DNA from: Salinispora arenicola
Lineage (GTDB): Bacteria; Actinomycetota; Actinomycetes; Mycobacteriales; Micromonosporaceae
Reading direction: 5' to 3'
Length of the DNA: 64,000 bases
Assembly: GCF_006716065.1 (NCBI RefSeq)
Contig: NZ_VFOL01000001.1
Span: 2,852,001 to 2,916,000 of the forward strand
Position 1 is the stretch's first letter, and every line of letters starts with the position of its first letter. The translations under genes and the position numbers were made by a program. The notes beneath the pieces were generated by a model. It made no database searches, was not told the DNA's origin, and saw only the letters and a program-made list of their open reading frames with translations. This document shows, in pieces, positions 29,197 to 37,533 of this stretch.

Positions 29197-30188
29197 GAGC
29201 AGCCCAGAGCCTTTTGCAGGTTGGCGAGGTTGGTCCGCATCACCGAGAAGTAGTCCCCGCCGTTGTCGGCGGACAGCCCCTCGAGCGGGTCGAGCACCGC
29301 GGTCTCGGCCCCGACCTGGGCGGCGATGGTCTCGGCGACCTTCGGGCTGACCAGCGTCTCGAAGAAGATCGTGGTGGCCTGGTGCTCCTTGGCCTCCTCG
29401 ATCACCTCGGCCAGCCGCTGCGGCGACGGCTCGTGTTCCGGGCTCAGGCCGGTGATGCCGATCTGCTCCAGCTGGTAGCGCGTGGTCAGGTAGCCGAAGG
29501 CGGTGTGGCTGACCACGATCTCCCGCCGTTGGCAGGTCTTCAGACCGGCGGTGAACTCCGCGTCGAGCTGCTCCAGCTTGGTCCGGAGATCCTTCGCTCG
29601 GGCGGTGTACCCGTCGGCGTGCTCGGGGTCGGCCTGCGCGAGCCGGTCGGCGAGTTGGTCGCCGACGGTGGCGAGCCGGGTCGGGTCCAGCCACAGGTGC
29701 GGATCCGTGGTGCCGGCCTCACCCTCGTGTCCGGCTTCACCTTCGCCTTCGTGACCGGCCTCACCTTCGTGTCCGGCCTCGCCCTCGTGTCCGTGGTCGT
29801 GGTCGTGGTTGTCGCCCGTGGCGTCGAGCAGCGGCTCGACGGTGGCCACGTCGAACGCCCGGTCGGCGGAGTTCTGCTGCACCGCGTCGTCGACCTGCGG
29901 TTGGAAGCCCTTGAGGTAGACGATCAGCTCCGCGCCTGCCACGTCACCAACCTGGCTCGGGCTCAGCTCGATGTCGTGTGGCTCGGCGCCGGGCTTGACC
30001 AGGTTGCTGACGGTTACCGTATCGCCCCCGATCTGCTGGGTCAGGAACTGGAGTGGGTAGAACGCGGCGACCACGTCAACTCGCTGCGGGTCGGCGTCTG
30101 CCTGGCTGTCGGAGCAGGCGGCGGCGCCGAGGGTGAGTAGGGCGGCGGAGGCGGCGGCCAGGGTACGCGGAACGCGGCGGTTGTTCAT
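29193..30188 (-). CDS. znuA: Zinc-binding lipoprotein of the ZnuABC importer
   Basis: 331 residues. Lipoprotein signal ending LTLGAAAC with lipid Cys25. Cluster A-I fold: zinc ligands include His71 in PHDIELSP, His164 in DPHLWLDP and the His of VSHTAFGYL. A His/Glu/Gly loop (residues about 127-159) is built from repeats of HEGEAG, typical of ZnuA and absent from manganese homologues. ATG at 30188 fits the -10 GACAGT with 7-nt gap. First gene of znuA-znuC-znuB. Confidence 0.95.
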   Translation of the reverse strand: MNNRRVPRTLAAASAALLTLGAAACSDSQADADPQRVDVVAAFYPLQFLTQQIGGDTVTVSNLVKPGAEPHDIELSPSQVGDVAGAELIVYLKGFQPQVDDAVQQNSADRAFDVATVEPLLDATGDNHDHDHGHEGEAGHEGEAGHEGEGEAGHEGEAGTTDPHLWLDPTRLATVGDQLADRLAQADPEHADGYTARAKDLRTKLEQLDAEFTAGLKTCQRREIVVSHTAFGYLTTRYQLEQIGITGLSPEHEPSPQRLAEVIEEAKEHQATTIFFETLVSPKVAETIAAQVGAETAVLDPLEGLSADNGGDYFSVMRTNLANLQKALGCS

Positions 30189-30195
30189 AACGGCA

Positions 30196-30225
30196 ACTGT
30201 CCGCAACAACGATAATGATTGTCAA
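30196..30225 (-). promoter_or_regulatory. znuA promoter with Zur-like operator
   Basis: Minus strand: -35 TTGACA (30220-30225), 18-nt spacer, -10 GACAGT (30196-30201), start codon 7 nt further. Between the two lies the AT-rich inverted repeat ACAACGATAATGATTGT (30206-30222), with both 4-nt ends and core TAAT-like symmetry as in actinobacterial Zur boxes. Zur bound there would block RNA polymerase. In zinc excess, znu is off. Confidence 0.75.
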
Positions 30226-30242
30226 AAACGCATGAGTGCATG

Positions 30243-30500
30243 TCAGAAGAGCTTGACCAGCCCAGCCGTGACCAGCACGGTCAATACCAGGAGCCGGACC
30301 AGCCGCAGCCGTGGCGGCTGGTTCGCCCACGTGGTGACCAGTAGCGCGGCCACGACCGCCGCGAGGGCCAGGGTGAGCAGCCCGCCGACCACCCCCGGGG
30401 TGAAGAGGGCGACCAGCACCACCACCAGGGTGACCAAGAAGACACCTGTCGGGTTCGCCCGGGCCAACCGGTTCGCCATCTGGCGCTGCGTACGCTGCAT
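30243..30500 (-). CDS. Small membrane protein, 85 residues
   Basis: 85 residues from ATG 30500. MQRTQRQMANRLARANPTG is a basic cytoplasmic start. Three hydrophobic stretches follow: VFLVTLVVVLVALFTPGVVG, LLTLALAAVVAALLVTTWA and LRLVRLLVLTVLVTAGLV. Conserved in Micromonosporaceae-type genomes, function unknown. It precedes znuA (55 nt) on the same strand but the Zur-box promoter separates them. Confidence 0.75.
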   Translation of the reverse strand: MQRTQRQMANRLARANPTGVFLVTLVVVLVALFTPGVVGGLLTLALAAVVAALLVTTWANQPPRLRLVRLLVLTVLVTAGLVKLF

Positions 30501-30527
30501 CCCACAGACTCTACGAGGAGGTAGCCG

Positions 30528-30869
30528 GTGTTGGTGACCAACCGGTTCGTGGTCGAGGCCGATGTCGTCGGCGACTTCACCGCGCGGGCACACGCGGCGC
30601 TCACCGCGCTCGCCGCCCGCCCCGGTTACCTGCGCGGACAACTCGTCCGTGCACTGGATGACCCGCGGCACTGGTGCCTGCTCACCGAGTGGGAGTCGGT
30701 CGGCACCTATCGGCGAGCACTCGGCAGTTTCGACGTCAAGATCACCGCGGTTCCGTTGCTCGCCGAATCGGTCGATGAGCCGTCTGCGTACGAGGCCCTC
30801 GCCACGGCTGCCCCCGGCGCCGATGTAGTCGTGACGGCGAGCGATCGGGCCGCCGGTCCTTACCGGTGA
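30528..30869 (+). CDS. Antibiotic biosynthesis monooxygenase (ABM)-fold protein
   Basis: 113 residues. Dimeric ferredoxin-like ABM fold suggested by MLVTNRFVVEADVVGDFTARA, then GYLRGQLVRALDDPRHWCLLTEWES (WxSxxxY-like core: WESVGTYRRALG). Such proteins include quinol monooxygenases and heme-degrading IsdG-like enzymes; the Asn/His pattern does not identify which. GTG at 30528 follows a GAGGAGGTAG site. Ends at 30869, 23 nt before the next start. Confidence 0.75.
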   Translation: MLVTNRFVVEADVVGDFTARAHAALTALAARPGYLRGQLVRALDDPRHWCLLTEWESVGTYRRALGSFDVKITAVPLLAESVDEPSAYEALATAAPGADVVVTASDRAAGPYR

Positions 30870-30892
30870 ACCATACGCACTACATTGATCCC

Positions 30893-31471
30893 ATGACCGC
30901 TTCCGGACCGGCAGCTCCCTCGCCGTACCCGTCGGTGCCCGACCAGCACGGCGGTGCCGCAACCCCCGCCACGCCCGGGCCGCCCGCAGGGCCGGAGGTG
31001 CTGAACCCGCCGGCCGGTCCCGGTGTCGCTCCGCCGTTCGCGGCACCGCCGATCGAGGGCCGCGGTACCCGACTGTGGCTGGGACTGGGTGCCGGGGCGC
31101 TCGCGTTGGCGCTGTGCTGCGGTGGCGGGGGCGCGGCGGTGATCGGGCTTCTGGTCACCGGCGTGCGGGCGATCGACGAGCAGGGGCGTGCGGTCTCCAT
31201 CGACTACTATCAGTCACTGGTGGAACGGAAGTACGGCGCTGCCTACGACCAACTCTGCGAGCAGGCGCAACGGCAGGAGTCGCGCCGGGAGTTCGAGCGG
31301 CGGGTGGCCGACGAGCCGCAGGTGGTCTCCTTCCGGGTCGGCGAGGTCAACCCCAACACGCTGACCGTGCCGGTCGACGTCACCTTCACCGGCGGTGAGC
31401 GTGACCGCCAGCAGGTGAACCTGGAACAGAACCAGCAGACCGGCGAACTGGAGGTGTGCGGGGTCGGCTGA
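30893..31471 (+). CDS. Single-helix membrane protein with Pro-rich N terminus
   Basis: 192 residues. Pro/Ala-rich cytoplasmic head (about 1-55), one membrane helix LWLGLGAGALALALCCGGGGAAVIGLLVTG, then an extracellular NTF2-like domain (SIDYYQSLVERKYGAAYDQLC to the end). Start chosen at ATG 30893 because TACATT ends 6 nt before it; GTG 30866 overlapping the ABM stop is the alternative. Resembles the DUF4878-type lipoprotein-like stress proteins common in actinobacteria, but this is inference. Confidence 0.7.
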   Translation: MTASGPAAPSPYPSVPDQHGGAATPATPGPPAGPEVLNPPAGPGVAPPFAAPPIEGRGTRLWLGLGAGALALALCCGGGGAAVIGLLVTGVRAIDEQGRAVSIDYYQSLVERKYGAAYDQLCEQAQRQESRREFERRVADEPQVVSFRVGEVNPNTLTVPVDVTFTGGERDRQQVNLEQNQQTGELEVCGVG

Positions 31472-31585
31472 ACCGCCCCCGGTATTCTCCTGGGCTCAGG
31501 AAGCCACCGGTCGTACCGTGGGTCCTGAATTGCTCGATCCATTCCGTACTGTCCCCGCCGACCGCCAGCCGGCGTAGGAGGAAAC

Positions 31586-32965
<1,380 letters not shown>

Positions 32966-33046
32966 GTCGACCCGCGGACTCCCCGGGGGCCGCGACGGGT
33001 GATCTCCAGCGGGGACGTCAGCCCCCGGCTTCCTTACACTGGGGTG

Positions 33047-34219
33047 GTGACCACGACGAAGGCTGCACCGTACCGTCCGCTGACCATCGGGCGGCATCAG
33101 GTGTGGCCGCCGGTGGTGCTGGCGCCGATGGCGGGCATCACCAACGTCGGGTTCCGCCAGCTTTGCCGGGAGCAGGGCGGTGGCATCTACGTCTGCGAGA
33201 TGATCACGACGGTTGCGCTGGTCGAGCGGAATCCCAAGACCCTGCGCATGATCGCCTTCGGTGGGGGAGAGTCCCCCCGTAGCCTCCAGCTCTACGGCAC
33301 CGATCCGGAGGTCACCGCCGCCGCTGTACGGATCGTCGTCGAGCGGGACCTCGCCGACCATATCGACCTGAACTTCGGCTGCCCGGTCCCGAAGGTCACC
33401 CGCAAGGGTGGTGGGGCGGCCCTGCCGTGGCGGCGTCGGCTCTTCGCCCGGCTGGTGACGGCTGCGGTGGACGCCGCGTCACCGGCCGGGGTGCCGGTCA
33501 CGGTCAAGATGCGTAAGGGCATCGACGACGACCACCTGACGTACGTCGAGGCCGGTCTCGCCGCCCAGGACGCGGGTGCCGCGGCGGTGGCCCTGCACGG
33601 GCGTACGGCTGCCCAGCGCTATTCGGGTACCGCCGACTGGGACGCCATCGCGACGCTGAAAGCGGCGTTGGACGTGCCGGTGCTGGGTAACGGCGACATC
33701 TGGGAGGCCGACGACGCGCTGCGGATGGTGGCGCACACCGGCGTCGACGGGGTCGTGGTGGGGCGTGGCTGCCTCGGCCGACCGTGGCTCTTCGCCGACC
33801 TGGAGGCTGCCTTCTCTGGTTCGCCGCAACGGCGGCTGCCGACGTTGGGCGAGGTGGCGACAACCATGCGCCGGCACGCGGAGTTGCTGGTCGAGCAGTT
33901 CTCCGCGGGTGCCCGCAGTGCGGCGCGCGGTGAGCGGGATGGCTGCACCGACTTCCGGAAGCACGTCGCCTGGTATCTGAAGGGCTTCCCGGTCGGTGGT
34001 GAGCTCCGCCGGTCGCTCGCGATGGTCGAAAGCCTGGTGCAGCTCGACGACCTGCTCGGCAAGCTCGATCCGGCGGTGCCGTTCCCGGTGGAGACGCTGG
34101 GCCAGCCACGTGGCCGGACCAACTCGCCGGGCAAGGTCTTCCTCCCCAACGGGTGGCTGGACAGCCGCGACGACGACGCCGTGCCGCAGGGCGCGGAACT
34201 GGCCGATTCGGGCGGCTGA
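33047..34219 (+). CDS. dusB: tRNA-dihydrouridine synthase (DusB-like)
   Basis: 390 residues. FMN TIM barrel: VVLAPMAGITNVGFRQLCREQG, DLNFGCPVPKVTRKGGG (conserved substrate loop with catalytic Cys), VTVKMRKGIDDDH and VPVLGNGDIWEADDALRM. C-terminal helical tRNA-binding domain FRKHVAWYLKGFPVGG. Reduces uridine to dihydrouridine in tRNA D-loops with NADPH. GTG 33047 was picked over 33044 because TACACT ends exactly 6 nt before it. Ends in the terminator region shared with the peptidase gene. Confidence 0.93.
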   Translation: MTTTKAAPYRPLTIGRHQVWPPVVLAPMAGITNVGFRQLCREQGGGIYVCEMITTVALVERNPKTLRMIAFGGGESPRSLQLYGTDPEVTAAAVRIVVERDLADHIDLNFGCPVPKVTRKGGGAALPWRRRLFARLVTAAVDAASPAGVPVTVKMRKGIDDDHLTYVEAGLAAQDAGAAAVALHGRTAAQRYSGTADWDAIATLKAALDVPVLGNGDIWEADDALRMVAHTGVDGVVVGRGCLGRPWLFADLEAAFSGSPQRRLPTLGEVATTMRRHAELLVEQFSAGARSAARGERDGCTDFRKHVAWYLKGFPVGGELRRSLAMVESLVQLDDLLGKLDPAVPFPVETLGQPRGRTNSPGKVFLPNGWLDSRDDDAVPQGAELADSGG

Positions 34220-34330
34220 CCCACTGCCGGGACCGGCGGCCGGCACGGTGTCACGCGCAGCGGTCATGGTGTCACGCGGGCAAGCCCCACCGGAGTTTCC
34301 ACGCCCAGTCAGACCCGGTCAACGGGTACG

Positions 34331-34367
34331 ACGGTAGGGCCGGCCCGTGGTGGGCCGGCCCTGCCGT
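34331..34367. terminator. Strong hairpin between converging dusB and peptidase
   Basis: 16-bp stem: left arm ACGGTAGGGCCGGCCC (34331-34346), 5-nt loop GTGGT, right arm GGGCCGGCCCTGCCGT (34352-34367), one G-T wobble. Placed between two converging genes, so probably bidirectional. Confidence 0.75.
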
Positions 34368-34377
34368 GGGTTGGTGG

Positions 34378-35010
34378 TCAGTTGGTGGAGTAGCCGCGGG
34401 TGGCGATCCAGTCGGCGAGTGCTTCGGTGGTGATCCAGTATTCGGCGGTGTTCGGGTTGGCGGAGTCGGCGATTTTGACTTCGTTGCCGGCGTCGCGGTA
34501 GCCGTTGACGGTGATGTAGTGGCCGCCGGCGAAGGAGTGTGTGTCGCCGTTGGTGTCGGTGGCGGTGCCGGCGATGTTGGCGACGACGGCGCGGCCGTCG
34601 TCGACGGTGCGGGTGATGTCGTCGCGGAGGGTGTCGGTTTGCTTGTCGTTGGCGGTGGGGGTGGAGATTTCGACGCTGCGGTATACGTCGTTGCCGGTTT
34701 CGGTGTTCAGGATGGGGGTGATGTCGTTGATGGAGTCGGTGCCGGATTCGGTGGTGCCCATGCGGTCGGCCATGGAGTCGACGTCGATGTCCTTGCCCTG
34801 GACGGATAGGGCGTTGCGGGCGGCGGCGGGGCCGCAGTAGTAGAAGTTTGGTTGGGCTTCGTAGTCGACGGTGAGTACGCGGCTGGTGTCGGTGGTGTGG
34901 GGTGTGGTGGGGGCGGCGAGGGCGGTGGTGGCGGGGGCGGCGATGGCGCCGCCGGTGGTGATGAGGCCGGCTGCGGTCAGGGCGGTGTTGCGCAGGATGG
35001 TGGTAGGCAT
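34378..35010 (-). CDS. Secreted C39-like papain-fold peptidase
   Basis: 210 residues. Sec signal: basic start, hydrophobic ALTAAGLITTGGAIAAPAT, predicted cleavage near residues 32-33 (TALA-AP). Mature domain: catalytic Cys59 in YYCGPAAARNAL, His164 in AGGHYITVNGY and Asp182/Asn185 in IADSANPN, the order of papain-like C39 peptidases. Likely a secreted protease or bacteriocin-type processing enzyme. Codon use is odd: all seven Glu codons are GAA, while neighbouring genes nearly always use GAG. ATG at 35010 follows GAAAGG. Alone between two terminators/gaps, suggestive of acquired gene. Confidence 0.85.
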   Translation of the reverse strand: MPTTILRNTALTAAGLITTGGAIAAPATTALAAPTTPHTTDTSRVLTVDYEAQPNFYYCGPAAARNALSVQGKDIDVDSMADRMGTTESGTDSINDITPILNTETGNDVYRSVEISTPTANDKQTDTLRDDITRTVDDGRAVVANIAGTATDTNGDTHSFAGGHYITVNGYRDAGNEVKIADSANPNTAEYWITTEALADWIATRGYSTN

Positions 35011-35444
35011 GTTCGAGGCCTTTCGTGTGGGGGTGTGGCCCGCGTGGCGCGCGGGGGTGCGCGGTGGCGGGTCGGAAAGGTGGTTCGACATGTGCACGAG
35101 AGAGGGGGCCGGGTGCGGCTGGGTGCTGCTCGGGGGCCCGGGTGGTGGGTAACCGTCGTGGGCGGTGGGTCATTCCCCGGGGGCCGGGCGAGCATCGGGT
35201 CGGGGCCCGGTGGGGGCCATCTGGGGGTGGCCCGGTGGGGGTGCTCGCGGCTGCCGCACGCGGTGATGCCAGGTATAACGGCGTGGCTGGTCGGCCGATT
35301 CCCGGGTGGTGGTGACTCCGACCACCGACACCACACCAGATTTCGGACGACCGGCACCATTTTCCCGGCTCGCTCGTCCCCGGAACCGGACAGTCAACCC
35401 GACCCGGGCCGTGCGCGACGGCGTGCCCGATCGGGCCGGGCCGG
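35011..35444. other. Long upstream region of the secreted peptidase
   Basis: 434 bases between the peptidase start and the stop of the hexosaminidase gene. The plus strand is markedly G rich near the peptidase end. No credible gene. A minus-strand TTATAC (near 35275) could be a distant -10 element, but nothing firm supports it. Confidence 0.5.
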
Positions 35445-37226
35445 CTATCCGCGCCCGGTGTGCGGGTCTCGGGGACGCGGCGCGGGTGTCGGGACGCTCG
35501 CTGCCGGCGGGTCGGTAGGCGACCCTGGCCAGGGAATCTCGGGTGAGCGGTGGAAGGCGATGCCGGCCGACGCCCAGCGGGGCCCCTGCCCGGCCAGCCG
35601 TGCGCGGAACGCTGCCCAGTCGTGGGTGGCTCGCGGCGACCAACCGAGTTCCGCGATGGCGGGTAGCCGGGGCAGCAGCATGAACTCGACCTCTGCCAGC
35701 GAGGTGACCGACTCGGTCCAGAGCGGGGCCTCCACTCCCAGCACCGCCGCTGCCGGAACGTCTGCCACCTGGGTCGCCGGATCCCAGTCGTACGCCCGCC
35801 GTACGTCGATCAGGCCGGCCCAGTCGTGCCCGATCGGGGTGTCCGGGGCGTACTTCATATCCAGGTATGCGTGGTTACCGGGGGAGAGGATCAGCCGTGC
35901 GCCCCGACGGACCGCGTCGGCGGTCGCCGGATCGGCACCGTCGGTGCCCCACCACTGGAGCACCCGCCCCTCGTTGTGTGCCGCCGGAGCCAGTTGGTGC
36001 CAGCCCACGACGGTTTTGCCGAGTCCGGCCACGATGTGTTGCACCCGCTCGACGAATCCGGTGTACGCCGTTCCCTTCACCTTGAACGCCTCGTCCCCGC
36101 CGATGTGCAGGAACGGCCCGGGAGTGCGGGCAGCGACCTCCTCCAACACGTCGGTGACGAATTCGTACGTTCGGGCGTTGGCCGGGTCGACGTAGCTGAA
36201 CCCGACGTCGGTGCCGGTGTAGGGCGCGGGCGTGGTCCCGTCCGGGGCCAGTTCCGGGTACGCGGTCAGCGCGGCGTTGGTGTGGCCCGGCAGGTCGATC
36301 TCCGGAACGACGGTGAGGTGCCGGTCGGCCGCGTACGCGACGATCCGCTGGTAGTCGGCTGGGGTGTACCACCCCCCGGGGGCGTCGCCGACCGCGGTGC
36401 TGCCGCCGATCGTGGTCAGTCTCGGCCGGGATTCGACCGCGATCCGCCAACCCTGGTCGTCGGTGAGGTGCAGGTGCAGGTGATTGAGCTTGTACCGGGC
36501 GAGGTGGTCGATCACCTGTAGCACCTCGTCGACTCCGAAGAAGTGGCGGGCCACGTCGAGCATGGCGCCCCGGTACGGGAAACGGGGGCGATCGGTGATC
36601 GACCCGCCGGGTAGCGTCCAGGTGGTGCGCACCGGTGTGGTGCTCTCGATCGCGGCGGGGAGAAGCTGCCGCAGGGTCTGGGTGCCGTGGTGGAGCCCGG
36701 CCGCGGTCGCGGCGCTGATCCGGACGCCGGTCGGCGTCACGTCGAGTTGGTAGCCCTCGAGGCCGAGGGCTGGCTGTTCGGCGAGGACGAGTGCGAGGCC
36801 GCCGGCCGGCTCGGGGTGATCGGCCTCGACGACCGGGAGTGGGTATCCGGTGGCCGGTCGGAGCAGGTCGGCGAGGCGTTCGGCGACGGCCAGCGCGGTG
36901 GGGTCGGGGCTGACCCGGATCGTGGTGTCGGCCGGCAGCGTGAAGTCGGCGGCGGGCTCCGGCCGCACCAGTTCGGGTGCGGGTACCACGTCGCCCAGTC
37001 GGGTCGGGGCGGGCGTGAGCTGGGTGCCCGCCTCCTGGGCCGCCAGTCGGGCCAGCTCGCCCGCCGCCGGCTGGACCGCCGCTGGCACGACCGCCTGGGC
37101 GGTTGCCGTCGGCTCGACCTCGACGACGTTGGCGGTCGGCTCGGTGCCCGAGGTGGCCGAGGTCGCGGGTGCTGCGGCAGGCCGGTGCTCCGGCTGCTGC
37201 GGCGAGGTGGCGGGGGTGGGGTGCAC
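35445..37226 (-). CDS. Beta-N-acetylhexosaminidase, GH20
   Basis: 593 residues. After about 90 low-complexity Ala/Pro/Thr residues comes the GH20b domain, then the catalytic barrel: GSITDRPRFPYRGAMLDVARHFF, HLHLTDDQGWRI, VVPEIDLPGHTNAAL. The catalytic pair is Asp378-Glu379 in FLHIGGDE, and WQQL-type tryptophans include VVGWHQLA and VLQWWGTD. Removes terminal GlcNAc/GalNAc from chitin oligosaccharides or glycans. No clear signal peptide, so cytoplasmic action on imported chitooligosaccharides is possible. GTG 37226 follows GGAGGCAGC. Likely under the LacI-type operator at 37333. Confidence 0.93.
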   Translation of the reverse strand: MHPTPATSPQQPEHRPAAAPATSATSGTEPTANVVEVEPTATAQAVVPAAVQPAAGELARLAAQEAGTQLTPAPTRLGDVVPAPELVRPEPAADFTLPADTTIRVSPDPTALAVAERLADLLRPATGYPLPVVEADHPEPAGGLALVLAEQPALGLEGYQLDVTPTGVRISAATAAGLHHGTQTLRQLLPAAIESTTPVRTTWTLPGGSITDRPRFPYRGAMLDVARHFFGVDEVLQVIDHLARYKLNHLHLHLTDDQGWRIAVESRPRLTTIGGSTAVGDAPGGWYTPADYQRIVAYAADRHLTVVPEIDLPGHTNAALTAYPELAPDGTTPAPYTGTDVGFSYVDPANARTYEFVTDVLEEVAARTPGPFLHIGGDEAFKVKGTAYTGFVERVQHIVAGLGKTVVGWHQLAPAAHNEGRVLQWWGTDGADPATADAVRRGARLILSPGNHAYLDMKYAPDTPIGHDWAGLIDVRRAYDWDPATQVADVPAAAVLGVEAPLWTESVTSLAEVEFMLLPRLPAIAELGWSPRATHDWAAFRARLAGQGPRWASAGIAFHRSPEIPWPGSPTDPPAASVPTPAPRPRDPHTGRG

Positions 37227-37533
37227 GGAGCTGCCTCCGGGTGTATTTGCGACGGTTATGGCAAAAGCTAGATTTACCGAACAGCGTTGCGGTCAAGGGT
37301 ACGGGGACGGGGCGATTGCGTGATCGTGCGCGTGGAAGCGTTCCCAATCACTGGTGCGAACGCGGAAAGTGGGGATAGCTGTGCCGATTGTCACCGAACG
37401 CTCCCAGACCGTTCGATGTTCGCTTAACCTTCGCCCACGATCCGCAGGTGCCCCCGGACAGCCGGTGATCGGCCCGGGGAGATAGCAGCTGAACCTTCGT
37501 TAAGTGTCAATCCGGCGCGCGTAGGAGGCTCTG
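37227..37533. other. Divergent promoter region of hexosaminidase and ppdK
   Basis: 307 bases. Holds the LacI-family-like operator annotated separately and, for ppdK, a TAGGAGG ribosome site at its right end. On the minus strand TTGACC near 37287-37292 could be a -35 for the hexosaminidase. No small gene seen. Confidence 0.6.
37333..37346. promoter_or_regulatory. LacI-family (CebR-like) operator
   Basis: TGGAAGCGTTCCCA matches the streptomycete CebR operator TGGGAGCGCTCCCA at 12 of 14 positions and is nearly palindromic. It lies 107 nt upstream of the hexosaminidase start and 187 nt upstream of ppdK. LacI-family regulators bind such sites and are released by sugars; here a chitooligosaccharide or other sugar effector is an inference. 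Confidence 0.6.

Noticed and set aside
31472..31585. Possible T-box before glyS
   Set aside because: A GTACCGTGGGTCC string vaguely recalls the T-box but the specifier stem and AGGGTGG core are absent.
34153..34809. Gly/Val-rich plus-strand frame
   Set aside because: It is the antisense of the C39-like peptidase and crosses the terminator hairpin.
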